From an uncultured Eubacteriales bacterium (GTDB taxonomy: Bacteria; Bacillota; Clostridia; Christensenellales; Aristaeellaceae): a stretch of 64,000 nt of DNA. Below, in pieces: positions 17,464 through 26,135 of the stretch; the stretch's first letter is position 1, and each line of letters opens with the position of its first letter. The position numbers and the translations under genes are program-made. The stretch spans positions 27,182 to 91,181 of the forward strand of contig CACWXP010000013.1 in the NCBI GenBank assembly GCA_902764875.1. The letters run 5' to 3'. Below the pieces are notes generated by a model that was not told the origin of the DNA, searched no databases, and saw nothing but the letters and a program-made list of their open reading frames with translations.

Positions 17464-19464
17464 TTATTTCTCAAAAGGTACATACGTAGGAACCAGCTCC
17501 CGCACCAAATCCCGAATATCCTCCCTGTTGGCATAGGCCGCGCCCATCAGATCGCCCATGCGCGAAAGGAACACCTCTTCGTCGAAGGGAACAGGATTGC
17601 CGATGTGGATCAGGTCGTTGTCGGTTTTCTTCAGCCCTTCCTCTTCCATCAGCTTTTCTTCATAAAGCTTCTCGCCGGGCCGCAGACCGGTATACTCAAT
17701 CTTGATATCAATATCCGGCTTGAATCCGGACATCCGGATCAGGTTCCGGGCCAGGGAGTCGATCTTCACCGGGCTCCCCATGTCCAGCACGAAAATTTCG
17801 CCGCCCCGCGCATACGTGCCGGCCAGCATCACCAAAGAAACCGCCTCCGGAATCGTCATGAAATAGCGGATGATGTCCGGATGGGTTACGGTCACGGGCC
17901 CGCCGCGCTCAATCTGCTTTTTGAAAACCGGGATCACGCTTCCGTTGGATCCTAGAACGTTGCCGAACCGTACGGCTACAAACTCGGTCCGGATGTTTTT
18001 CCAGATCTCCCCGCTGCCGTCCCTGTCGGCGTTCTCAAGGCCCTCGTGGGTGAAAAGCTGAGGAATCTCTTCCGCCTTCCCGGCCTTGATTTTCGCGTCA
18101 AACGCCTGAATGATCATCTCGCAAAGGCGCTTGCTGGCGCCCATGATGTTGGTCGGGTTCACGGCCTTGTCTGTGGAAATCAGCACAAACCGGCGGCACC
18201 CGTGGGTCATGGCGGCGTAAGCCGTCTTGTAGGTGCCGATGGCGTTGTTCTTGATGGATTCGCAGGGGCTGTCCTCCATCAGGGGCACGTGCTTGTGGGC
18301 CGCCGCGTGATAAACGACCTCTGGCCGGTATTCCTCAAACACCTGGAACATCCGCCGGCTGTCCCGCACCGATCCGATCAGCACCTCCAGCCGCAGCTCC
18401 GGATATTTTTCCTTCAGCTCCAGCTGAATCGAATAGGCGCTGTTTTCATATACGTCGAAGATGATCAGGCATTTCGGCCTGTGGGCCGCAATCTGGCGGC
18501 AAAGCTCCGATCCGATGGATCCGCCGCCGCCGGTCACCAGAACGGTTTTCCCGGAAATGAATTCGAAAACCTCCTGCAGGTCCGTGCGGATCGGATCCCG
18601 GCCCAGCAGGTCCTCCACGGAAACTTCCCGGATCGAGGACACGGAAACCTCGCCGGTCACCAGTTGGTAAATCCCGGGCAGCTGCTTTAGCTTGCAGTTG
18701 GTTTCGCTGCAGATCGCCAGGATGTCCCGCTTTGTCTGCACGGAGGCGCTGGGGATCGCCAGGATGATTTCATCCACCTCGTATTTCGCCGCCGCGGCCA
18801 GGATGTCGTCCCGCCCGCCGACGATCGGCACGCCCTCCATATACCGGTTCCATTTGTTCGGGTTGTCGTCGATGATGCATACAACCTTGTCGGGCAGTTC
18901 CCGGGCGGTCATGATCTCCCGCAGAATGGTCTGCCCGGCGTCGCCCGCGCCGATGATCATCACGCGCTTCCCGCCCTCTTTCATGGGCTCCCGGTTGTAT
19001 TGCAGCAGCTTGATCAGCCGGAACCCGAACCGGGGGATGCAAAGAAGGATAAACTGGAAGAAGGCGCCCCATATATAATAGGAAATCGGCATCCGGATGA
19101 AAATCACCGTGATCAGCAGCGCGTGCAGCAGCGACGAGACCATCGACCCCATGAAGGTCCGAACCAGCTCGGTATAGCTGGCAAACCGCCACATGCTGTT
19201 GTACATTTTGAAGAAAAGGAAAATGACGATGCTGTTCAGCGCCCAGGGGAAGATGAACCGGGCATAGGCTTTGATGAACGGCTGGGCGATGGAGGTATAG
19301 GTTGCGTCGTAGCGCAGATAAAGCGCAAGAAAATATCCGAGGCAAACGGCCACGAAGTCATACACCGCCAGCACAACGGCAATAATCTGCCAGTGCTCGA
19401 TCACATGGCTTCCGATCTGCAGGGTTTTCCTGCGCTTCCGGCGCGATCTCCTCGGCTCCTGCAC
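17464..19464 (-). CDS. membrane-bound nucleoside-diphosphate-sugar dehydratase, CapD/PglF type (second paralogue)
   Basis: 666 residues with the same plan as its convergent neighbour: four membrane helices, a Rossmann unit (VMIIGAGDAGQTILREIM) and an extended SDR domain (VLVTGGGGSIGSELCRQIA, STDKAVNPTNIMGASKRL). It has a longer insert after the catalytic Lys (about 30 residues before FVAVRFGNVLGSNGSV). GTG at 19464 with GAGG eight bases upstream is the best start. The promoter at 19508-19536 carries the TATATAT spacer also found before other exopolysaccharide genes. The two paralogues probably supply different 6-deoxy sugars or act in different conditions. Confidence 0.92.
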   Translation of the reverse strand: MQEPRRSRRKRRKTLQIGSHVIEHWQIIAVVLAVYDFVAVCLGYFLALYLRYDATYTSIAQPFIKAYARFIFPWALNSIVIFLFFKMYNSMWRFASYTELVRTFMGSMVSSLLHALLITVIFIRMPISYYIWGAFFQFILLCIPRFGFRLIKLLQYNREPMKEGGKRVMIIGAGDAGQTILREIMTARELPDKVVCIIDDNPNKWNRYMEGVPIVGGRDDILAAAAKYEVDEIILAIPSASVQTKRDILAICSETNCKLKQLPGIYQLVTGEVSVSSIREVSVEDLLGRDPIRTDLQEVFEFISGKTVLVTGGGGSIGSELCRQIAAHRPKCLIIFDVYENSAYSIQLELKEKYPELRLEVLIGSVRDSRRMFQVFEEYRPEVVYHAAAHKHVPLMEDSPCESIKNNAIGTYKTAYAAMTHGCRRFVLISTDKAVNPTNIMGASKRLCEMIIQAFDAKIKAGKAEEIPQLFTHEGLENADRDGSGEIWKNIRTEFVAVRFGNVLGSNGSVIPVFKKQIERGGPVTVTHPDIIRYFMTIPEAVSLVMLAGTYARGGEIFVLDMGSPVKIDSLARNLIRMSGFKPDIDIKIEYTGLRPGEKLYEEKLMEEEGLKKTDNDLIHIGNPVPFDEEVFLSRMGDLMGAAYANREDIRDLVRELVPTYVPFEK

Positions 19465-19507
19465 GGCAAGGACCTCACTTTGTTCTACATATAGTCATAC
19501 AAAGTGC

Positions 19508-19536
19508 ATTATATACCATATATACCAAAGCGTCAA
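19508..19536 (-). promoter_or_regulatory. promoter with TATATAT spacer, second CapD-like gene
   Basis: TTGACG (19531-19536), 17 bp containing GTATATATGG, TATAAT (19508-19513) on the minus strand. Confidence 0.8.
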
Positions 19537-19546
19537 ATAAACCCTT

Positions 19547-20668
19547 TCATTCCGCGTGAATGTCAAACATTTTGATATTGTTCTGATACCGCTCGACGCA
19601 TTCGAAAATGATCACGTCCGGCTGCTGCTCGTCGATCAGGTCCCCTTTGAAGGCGGGGAAGGTAATGTAATAGCTCCCGCTGAACTGCGAGGAAAGGTAC
19701 GGCAGCATCGAAATGATAAACGAATCCCGGATCACCAGGATCTTCCGCGGATCCGCGCCCTCCGTCGCCCGGTAGCGGTATCCGTAGTCAAAATCCCCCA
19801 GGTTTTCGATCCCGTGGGTGTCGTATCCCGTCACCGTGTAGTCAACGCTCGTGCCCTTCAGCTGCGCCCCCAGCCCGATCATTTTGCTCAGGTCGCCGAT
19901 CCGCTCATGCCCGCTTTCGGTGATCGTAATTTCTCCGGAGTCGTATGCCGGCATTTGGATCCCGAGCTCTTTCAGCAGCGCGCAGGCGCCGATGTACCCG
20001 CCGATTTGGTTCCAGTGGGTGTCCGTTTTGTAATAGATCGGTTCCGAAAGTTTCGCCTTCGCCGCCATCAGCTCCTCCAGCGGATAGAGCACGCGCAGGT
20101 CCGTGTTCGCGTGCAGGTAGTCCACCAGCTGCTTCGTGCAGTATTCTTCCGCCGGCGGGCCGTATTTCTCCGGCATCTTGTCAAAGTAAACCCGCTCCTT
20201 GTCCGGCGCGATGAAGATCACAAACTCGATGCCTCGCTCCGCCAGCTCGTCCCGGATCTCCACCAGGTGCGCCGCGATGTTCCGCAGCTCCTCCTCCGTG
20301 TTCATCGCGTATCCGTGATACCGGGCGATGGGGTTCCCGTCGTTGATGTTCGTGAAAAACAGCCATCCGTCCTTGCCGATTGCCGCCCGCTCGCTGGAGG
20401 TCGTGTTGAAAAGGTAATAGTCCGCCGCGCTCTTCAGGGTGATCAGTTCATTCCGGAAGGGGATCCGGTCGTTGAAAAACGCCTCAAAGTCCGCCGGAAA
20501 CTTCTGATAGTCTTCCAGGGAGTGCACTTCCTTCAGCTCGTGCAGCTTCCGGTTTTCGTCGGAGGTGTCGGCCGTGCCGCTGATCATCAGCCACACCGCC
20601 CACGAGAGGCAAAGCGCCGCCAGGAACACCGCGTAAATCACCCGGAGTCCGGCTTTTTTTGACCTCAT
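19547..20668 (-). CDS. AlgX/AlgJ-like SGNH hydrolase-fold protein, exopolysaccharide acetylation
   Basis: 373 residues with one N-terminal membrane helix and an extracytoplasmic domain. Family features are NDRIPFRNELITLKSAADYY, DGWLFF, FVIFIAPDKERVYFDKMP, the YKTDTHWN catalytic Asp/His region and VIRDSF near the C-terminus. AlgX/AlgJ-type proteins take acyl groups passed across the membrane by an MBOAT partner and esterify the polymer. The partner is the upstream MBOAT gene (20817-22262). It is a clear paralogue of 40604-41722. ATG 20668 has GAGGAGG seven bases upstream; a GTG two codons earlier is less likely. Confidence 0.88.
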   Translation of the reverse strand: MRSKKAGLRVIYAVFLAALCLSWAVWLMISGTADTSDENRKLHELKEVHSLEDYQKFPADFEAFFNDRIPFRNELITLKSAADYYLFNTTSSERAAIGKDGWLFFTNINDGNPIARYHGYAMNTEEELRNIAAHLVEIRDELAERGIEFVIFIAPDKERVYFDKMPEKYGPPAEEYCTKQLVDYLHANTDLRVLYPLEELMAAKAKLSEPIYYKTDTHWNQIGGYIGACALLKELGIQMPAYDSGEITITESGHERIGDLSKMIGLGAQLKGTSVDYTVTGYDTHGIENLGDFDYGYRYRATEGADPRKILVIRDSFIISMLPYLSSQFSGSYYITFPAFKGDLIDEQQPDVIIFECVERYQNNIKMFDIHAE

Positions 20669-20742
20669 GCGCACACCTCCTCGCGATCATTGATTCCGCA
20701 CCTGCTGAAGAATATGACACCAGATCCTGCGATCGCCGTTAC

Positions 20743-20813
20743 CAAAGTTTCTTCGAAACTTTGACGGCTGTAGCATGGCACGTGTTACCCAAATCGAAGA
20801 TTTGGACACGTGC
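20743..20813. repeat. two nested hairpins between MBOAT and AlgX-like genes
   Basis: CAAAGTTTC-TTC-GAAACTTTG (20743-20763) and GCACGTGT...ACACGTGC (20778-20785 with 20806-20813) enclosing CCAAATC-GAA-GATTTGG. There is no U tract. They may tune expression between the two cistrons or be another palindromic repeat. Confidence 0.6.
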
Positions 20814-20816
20814 TCA

Positions 20817-22262
20817 TCAGAACTGGAAGTAAATAAACGGATTATAGGACTCCCCGGCAATGGTTGCGATGCAAAACACCAGCAGCGCTGCGCACCAGAT
20901 CGCCTCGGGAACGGAGCCCACCCATTTCTCCCGCCATTTCGCCGGTGCCGCCCGCTGAACAATCCCCGCGCCGAGCACCGCCGCGACAAACATCGCGATG
21001 GTCTTCGCCGTCAGGTATTCTGCCGCCGGAATCTGCGCGATCCAGTTGTGCCACGGGCGGATCATGTGCGCGATGTAGGTGATCGCCTCGTCCACCGAGT
21101 CCATCCGGAAAAGCACCCACCCCAGCACCACCACCAGGAAGCAGTAAACCCCGCCGAGGATTTTATTCTTGTCCAGCAGCTTTTTCAGCCCCAGCCGCTC
21201 AAGAATCACGAAGAACCCGTGATAAGCCCCCCACAGCAGGAACGTCACGTTCGCCCCGTGCCAAAGCCCGGTCAGCAGAAAAACAATCGCCAGGTTGATA
21301 TAGGTCCGAATCTTCCCCTTCCGGTTTCCCCCCAGCGGGATGTAAACGTATTCCCGGAACCAGGTCCCCAGCGAGATGTGCCACCGCCGCCAGAATTCCG
21401 ATACAGACTTCGACAAATAAGGATGCTCAAAGTTCTCCAGGTAATCAAACCCGAACATTTTCCCCAACCCGATGGCCATGTCGGAGTATCCGGAAAAGTC
21501 GTAGTAAATCTGAAAGGCATAGGCCAGCGCCCCGACCCACGCGGCAACGGGATCAATCCGCGTCACGTGGTAGGTGTGGATCGTGTCCGCGCAAAGCCCC
21601 AGCACGTTGGCAATCAGCACCTTCTTGGCCAGGCCGTAGATGAACCGCCGGAAGCCTTCCGCCGTCCGCTCCCAGTGGATCTGCCGGCTCTCAATCTGCC
21701 GGTTGATGTCCCGGTATTTCACAATCGGTCCGGCAATCAGCTGGGGAAAGAAGGAGATATACAGCGCCGTGTTGATCGGATTCTTCGAAGCCTCGGCGTT
21801 TCCCCGGTAAACGTCGACGACGTAGGAAATCGCCTGAAAGGTAAAGAAGGAAATCCCGATCGGCAGGGCGATCTCCGGAACGGTCAAAGCCTCCTGCCCC
21901 AGCAGCCCGTTCAGGGTTCGCGCAAAAAACCCGGCATACTTAAAATACCCCAGAATAGCCAGATCCCCGATGATCGCAAGGATAAGCCAAAACCGACCGG
22001 AGGCACTCTTTGCACCAATGGGGACAGACCCCATTGGTGCACTTTTCGCAATCATAACCCCGCAGAACCAGTTCAGCAAAATCGATCCGATCATCAGCAG
22101 CATCAGCACCGGTTCGCCCCAGGCATAGAAAATCAGGCTGGCGATCAGCAGGAAGCAGTTGGATACAGTTGTCGAAGACTTGAAAAAACGTGATAGCAGT
22201 GAATTAATCAGATAAACCGCCGGAAGAAAAAGAAGCAGAAACACCAAAGAACTGAAAAGCAT
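20817..22262 (-). CDS. MBOAT-family O-acyltransferase (AlgI-like), with in-frame repeat insertion
   Basis: 481 residues, polytopic. Family marks are LPIGISFFTFQAISYVVDV, FFPQLIAGPIVKY, YYDFSGYSDMAIG, FWRRWHISLGTWFREYVY and the catalytic-His segment TGLWHGA. It should load acyl groups for the downstream AlgX-like protein. Between the helices LLNWFCGVMIAK and ILAIIGDLAILGYFKYAGF it has an extra stretch, SAPMGSVPIGAKSASGR, encoded by the 31-nt palindrome at 22011-22041. ATG 22262 is preceded by GGGAG. Nearest relative in the window: 39103-40593. Confidence 0.92.
   Translation of the reverse strand: MLFSSLVFLLLFLPAVYLINSLLSRFFKSSTTVSNCFLLIASLIFYAWGEPVLMLLMIGSILLNWFCGVMIAKSAPMGSVPIGAKSASGRFWLILAIIGDLAILGYFKYAGFFARTLNGLLGQEALTVPEIALPIGISFFTFQAISYVVDVYRGNAEASKNPINTALYISFFPQLIAGPIVKYRDINRQIESRQIHWERTAEGFRRFIYGLAKKVLIANVLGLCADTIHTYHVTRIDPVAAWVGALAYAFQIYYDFSGYSDMAIGLGKMFGFDYLENFEHPYLSKSVSEFWRRWHISLGTWFREYVYIPLGGNRKGKIRTYINLAIVFLLTGLWHGANVTFLLWGAYHGFFVILERLGLKKLLDKNKILGGVYCFLVVVLGWVLFRMDSVDEAITYIAHMIRPWHNWIAQIPAAEYLTAKTIAMFVAAVLGAGIVQRAAPAKWREKWVGSVPEAIWCAALLVFCIATIAGESYNPFIYFQF
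22011..22041. repeat. 31-nt palindromic repeat (family 1), in frame inside MBOAT gene
   Basis: Arms TGCACCAATGGGG (22011-22023) and CCCCATTGGTGCA (22029-22041) with loop ACAGA. A perfect 13-bp stem. Confidence 0.9.
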
Positions 22263-22310
22263 ACTTCATTCTCCCGATTGGCTTTTTGAACCGGATAGCG
22301 CACCCGCCGG

Positions 22311-23522
22311 TTATTTGCTCAAAACTTCTCCCGTCAGCGCTTTCCACTTGGCGCGGATGGTTTTCTGGTTGGCAACGCCGTAGCTCGGGTCGTTGGCCTT
22401 GGCTTCGTCCATATCCCGCAGGAAGTGCACGCACAGGTGCCCGTTGAAGTTGTTGGTCGAAATCGTTCCGCTCATGTGCGGCATGTCGTGGGTGGAGCCC
22501 AGGGTCCAGATGCCGGAGGGCAGCTTCACGTAAACCGCCTTCTGGTCCCAAGTGTTCACCCCGCCGAAGGCCTTCAGCATGTTCGCCGTGTCCTGCGCGG
22601 TCAGGGGCTCCGCGTCGCAGTGCCGGCCGCAGCTGTGTACCCTCAGTGTCCAGAAGATCTTTGTCTCGGGATCATATACCAAAAGCTGGTTTCCGCCCTT
22701 CAGGGTCAGTTTGATGTCGTTGAACCAGTGCAGCAGCCGCAGCGCGGTGCCGTCCGGCGCCGTTGCGGTTTTGCTGGAAGAAACGGAATTGGCGTCCCCG
22801 GCGGTGGAAACCACCGCGGCCTTGGATTCTTCCTGGATGGCGACGGCCGTTCCGGAGGAGGAAGAGCTCGTGCCCGAAGAAGAGGACGAAGATGAAGTAG
22901 TGGATGATGAATTCGTGGAACCGCGCTTGGTCCCGTTCTTATCCGCCGTCTCAATGGCTTTCAGGGTTTTCTTGCCGGCCAGGCCGTCCACGCTCAGCCC
23001 GTTCTCCTTCTGGAAAAGCGCCACCGCGTCCAGCGTCTTGCTGCCGAATTTGCCGTCCGCCTTGCCGGAAAGATAGTTCAGCCGGATCAGCGCGGACTGC
23101 AGGGTCTTCACCCGGACGCCCTCGTTCTTCAGGCGGATCGTCGTGTAGTTTCCGCCGAAAAGGCTTCCGTCGCCGGAAGAGCTCGTTGTCGAAGAGGAGC
23201 TTGCCGACGAAGAAGAGCTCGTCGTCTTGCTGCCCGAACTTCCGTAAAGAAGCTCCTGCGTCTTCTTTCCGGCCAGGCCGTCCACTTTCAGCTTCTTTGC
23301 CTTCTGGAAGGCGCGCACCGCGTTCTCGGTTTTGTTGCCGAAAACGCCGTCGGCCGATCCCTTCAGGTATCCCTGGTCAATCAGGGCCTGCTGCAGCTTG
23401 CGAACGGCCTCGCCGCGGGATCCGTACTTCAGCGTACCGGAATCCAGCGCCAGGGCGGACGCGCAAAGGGAAACCGCCAGCACCAGAGCGGTCAGGAAAC
23501 AAATCAAACGGCGGCGGGACAT
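22311..23522 (-). CDS. secreted protein with two peptidoglycan-binding domains and an unnamed C-terminal domain
   Basis: 403 residues. The signal peptide (MSRRRLICFLTALVLAVSLCASALA) is followed by a peptidoglycan-binding-1 repeat (LKYGSRGEAVRKLQQAL ... VDGLAGKKT), a Ser-rich linker, a second repeat (VKTLQSALIRLNYL ... VDGLAGKKT) and a second Ser-rich linker. The C-terminal ~150 residues match the 1178-2899 protein (RHCDAEPLTAQDTA; STNNFNGHLCVHF). ATG 23522 has GGAGGTG eight bases upstream. The promoter at 23562-23590 has a half-conserved WalR-like box. Probably a wall-bound factor; the catalytic role of the last domain is unknown. Confidence 0.85.
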   Translation of the reverse strand: MSRRRLICFLTALVLAVSLCASALALDSGTLKYGSRGEAVRKLQQALIDQGYLKGSADGVFGNKTENAVRAFQKAKKLKVDGLAGKKTQELLYGSSGSKTTSSSSSASSSSTTSSSGDGSLFGGNYTTIRLKNEGVRVKTLQSALIRLNYLSGKADGKFGSKTLDAVALFQKENGLSVDGLAGKKTLKAIETADKNGTKRGSTNSSSTTSSSSSSSGTSSSSSGTAVAIQEESKAAVVSTAGDANSVSSSKTATAPDGTALRLLHWFNDIKLTLKGGNQLLVYDPETKIFWTLRVHSCGRHCDAEPLTAQDTANMLKAFGGVNTWDQKAVYVKLPSGIWTLGSTHDMPHMSGTISTNNFNGHLCVHFLRDMDEAKANDPSYGVANQKTIRAKWKALTGEVLSK

Positions 23523-23561
23523 ATCCTGCACCTCCAGACACAAAATCATCAGGGTTTAGAA

Positions 23562-23590
23562 ATTATATCATTATTGTGAAGAAATGTAAA
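23562..23590 (-). promoter_or_regulatory. promoter of the peptidoglycan-binding protein gene, with degenerate WalR-like box
   Basis: TTTACA (23585-23590), 17 bp, TATAAT (23562-23567) on the minus strand. TGTAAC-ATTTT-CTTTAC overlaps the -35; its first half is identical to the WalR-like box of the 1178-2899 gene. The gap 23591-23800 shows no other feature. Confidence 0.65.
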
Positions 23591-23800
23591 GAAAATGTTA
23601 CACCAAAATGACGATAAAAGAAATCTGGCGGGCCAGACAGCTCAGAGACACCGCTGAGAGGACGCCGGGACTGCTGAACGCTCCTTTGCATCAAAATGTA
23701 ATACAATTTGCAGTTGAATGTTACGATGCTAGCCGCTATATCTTGTATTGCAATATGATTCGACTTTTCAGCAGTCTCGAAGATGCCTGCGCGCCGCGTT

Positions 23801-24718
23801 TCAGTCAAAAAAGTGCTTGTTGACAGGGCAGTTGGTTTCTTCCCGGTTGATGGTGGCGGAGGCCAGGCGCGCGCCGTAGTTAACTGCGTCGCAAAGCGCG
23901 CAGCCCCGGATCAGCGCCATCACCGTTCCGGAGAAAAAGGCGTCCCCGGCGCCGCTGGTGTCGACCACGGTCGTCGGGCACGGCGGGCAGAAGCCGGTCT
24001 GTCCGGTTTTGCTGTCGTAGAAAACGGAGCCCCGCCCGCCCATGGTCACGACCACCGACTGCAGGCCGTCCTCCTTCGCCGCGGCGGCAAGGAAGGTTTC
24101 CATCTCTTCCGGCGAATAGTCCGCTACGCAGCATCCGAAGTATTTCCCGGCCTCAATCTCGTTGCAGATGAAGCAGTCCGTCAGCCGGATCAGGTCCTTC
24201 CGCCGCAGGATCACGCTCAGGTTCGCGACGATGGAATAAATCTTCTTATGATACTGCCGGCAAAGGCTGATCACCTTTTCGGCAATCCGCTCGCTCAGGT
24301 CCACTTCCAGCACCACCGCTTCCGCGTCCCGGATGATGCGTTCCCCGTTCTCGAAAAGATAGGATTCCAGCGCGCTCACGTCCGGCATCCGGGAGATGGA
24401 TCCGGCCTGGTTTCCGTTTTCGTCCAGGATTACCAGCCACATGCCGATGCCTCCGGCCGGCACCTTCACCGCCCGGCTTACGTCCGCCCCGGCCTCGATA
24501 AGGTGCTGCTCCACGTCCTTGCCGAAGGGCGTCTCGTCCAGCAGCCCGACGAAGGAAACCGGCATGCCGACGTTGGCGAAGTTCTCCACCACGTTCCGGC
24601 AAACGCCCCCGTGGACGATTTTGATCTCGCCCAAATTCCGTCCCTGGGGATCATATTTGCTTTTCGCGAACCCCTTGACATCCGTGAAGGCAACCCCAAT
24701 GACAGCTGTGTTGGCCAT
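23801..24718 (-). CDS. PfkB-family sugar/nucleoside kinase
   Basis: 305 residues, the ribokinase/PfkB fold. The first signature region GGVCRNVVENFANVG is near residue 37. The second, DTSGAGDAFFSG, carries the catalytic Asp. The substrate cannot be read from the sequence. It is the last gene of a run ahcY - SAH/MTA deaminase - this gene, separated by 19 bp from the deaminase, which suggests phosphorylation of the nucleoside they release (inosine is the natural guess). AAAGGAGC precedes the ATG. Confidence 0.88.
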   Translation of the reverse strand: MANTAVIGVAFTDVKGFAKSKYDPQGRNLGEIKIVHGGVCRNVVENFANVGMPVSFVGLLDETPFGKDVEQHLIEAGADVSRAVKVPAGGIGMWLVILDENGNQAGSISRMPDVSALESYLFENGERIIRDAEAVVLEVDLSERIAEKVISLCRQYHKKIYSIVANLSVILRRKDLIRLTDCFICNEIEAGKYFGCCVADYSPEEMETFLAAAAKEDGLQSVVVTMGGRGSVFYDSKTGQTGFCPPCPTTVVDTSGAGDAFFSGTVMALIRGCALCDAVNYGARLASATINREETNCPVNKHFFD

Positions 24719-24737
24719 AAGCGCTCCTTTCCAGCCA

Positions 24738-26048
24738 TTACTGTTTAGTCAACCGCTCCGCGATCTTCCGAACTTCCTCATAAACCCGATCCTCATCGAT
24801 CGTGGTCAGCTTCCCGTGATCCATCAGCACCTTCCCGTCGACGATCACGGTGTCGACCTCGCTGCCGGTGGCGGAATAAACCAGTCCGGAGACGATATTG
24901 TTTGCCGGAATGAACTGCGGCACGTTCAGGTCGATCAGGATCAGGTCGGCCAGCGCGCCCTCCGCGATCACGCCCAGCTCGCCCTCCCGGCCGAGGGCCT
25001 TCGCCCCGTTCACCGTGGCCATCTTCAGCACGTCTCCCGCGTCAACGTTCTGCGCCTGCCGGGTCGCGCCCTTGTAAACCAGCCCCGCGGCGTTCATCTC
25101 GCTGAAAAGGTTCAGCGTGTTGTTGCTGCCGGCGCCGTCGGTGCCAAGACATACGTTGATCCCTGCGTCCAGCATCTTCTGCGCCGGGGCGAACCCGTTC
25201 CCAAGCTTCATGTTGCTCTTCGGGCAAAGGGCCACGCTCACGCCTTTCCGGGCCATCAGTGCAATGTCTTCGTCCGTGGCGTAAACGCAGTGGGCCACCA
25301 GGCAGGGAATGTCGAATTCGCCCTCAGAATCTACGTACTGAATCGGCGTCACGCCGCCGCGATCCGCGGCGATGGATTCCATCTCCCCCCGGCTTTCGGA
25401 AAGGTGAATCGTCTGGCCGATCCCCCGTTCCCGGCTCGACTGCGTCAGCTTCCGCAGATAGTCCGGCATGCAGCTGTAGGGCGCGTGCGGCCCGTGAAGG
25501 AACTGCAGCCGCTCTTCATCTTTGAACATCTCCATCTCGCGAACGGCCTGGCCGAACTTCATGATGGATTCCTCGCTGTCCGAAACCCCTGCCAGTCCCC
25601 GGGAAATCGCCGCCCGGAAGCCGGATTCCTTCACCGCGCCGGCGGCGGCGGACCGGGGCCCGCTCGTCTCCTGTGCGCTCTTGATCGTCATGTCGACGAA
25701 GCAGGTGGTCCCGCTCCGGATCATCTCGATGATGCCCAGCAGCGTTGTCCAGTAGATGTCCTCCTCGGTCATCCCGTCCTCCACCTTCTGCACCTTGTCC
25801 AGCCATTCGAAAAACGCCAGATCGTCGGCATAGTTCCGGTGGATCGTCATATAAACGTGGGTGTGGGCGTTGATCAGCCCGGGCATCACCAGTTTGCCCG
25901 CCGCGTCGATCACGTCACAGCCGTCGGTCGGGATCCCCGGCGCCACCCGCGCGATCCGGTTCCCGTCGATCAGCACGTCCAGCTTCTCCGTGCGCCAGCC
26001 GTCTTCGCCCAGCAGCAGCACCAGCCCGTTTTTGACAACCTTTTTCAT
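24738..26048 (-). CDS. mtaD: 5-methylthioadenosine/S-adenosylhomocysteine deaminase-like amidohydrolase
   Basis: 436 residues, TIM-barrel amidohydrolase. The metal site HxH is in LINAHTHVYM (~58). Later His/Glu residues are in HGPHAPYSC and HLSESRGE, and the catalytic Asp is in GTDGAGSNN. The family deaminates MTA, SAH and adenosine to the inosine derivatives. Placement directly after ahcY supports SAH as substrate. AAGGAG lies before the ATG. The 87-bp gap from ahcY carries a GGACCGG/CCGGTCC hairpin. Confidence 0.88.
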   Translation of the reverse strand: MKKVVKNGLVLLLGEDGWRTEKLDVLIDGNRIARVAPGIPTDGCDVIDAAGKLVMPGLINAHTHVYMTIHRNYADDLAFFEWLDKVQKVEDGMTEEDIYWTTLLGIIEMIRSGTTCFVDMTIKSAQETSGPRSAAAGAVKESGFRAAISRGLAGVSDSEESIMKFGQAVREMEMFKDEERLQFLHGPHAPYSCMPDYLRKLTQSSRERGIGQTIHLSESRGEMESIAADRGGVTPIQYVDSEGEFDIPCLVAHCVYATDEDIALMARKGVSVALCPKSNMKLGNGFAPAQKMLDAGINVCLGTDGAGSNNTLNLFSEMNAAGLVYKGATRQAQNVDAGDVLKMATVNGAKALGREGELGVIAEGALADLILIDLNVPQFIPANNIVSGLVYSATGSEVDTVIVDGKVLMDHGKLTTIDEDRVYEEVRKIAERLTKQ

Positions 26049-26083
26049 TCAAAACTCCTTCTTGCTCTTGCGATCGCTGTTAT

Positions 26084-26111
26084 GGACCGGTCCACTTTTG
26101 CTATCCGGTCC
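26084..26111. repeat. short family 2-like hairpin between ahcY and mtaD
   Basis: GGACCGG (26084-26090) pairs with CCGGTCC (26105-26111). The GGACCGGTCCACTTTT sequence resembles the ends of the cruciform repeat. Confidence 0.5.
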
Positions 26112-26135
26112 GCGCTTCCCCGACCCCCGATCTCT

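Noticed and set aside
23608-23823. 71-codon open frame in the gap before the PfkB gene
   Set aside because: No ribosome binding site or family resemblance, and it overlaps the PfkB 3' end.
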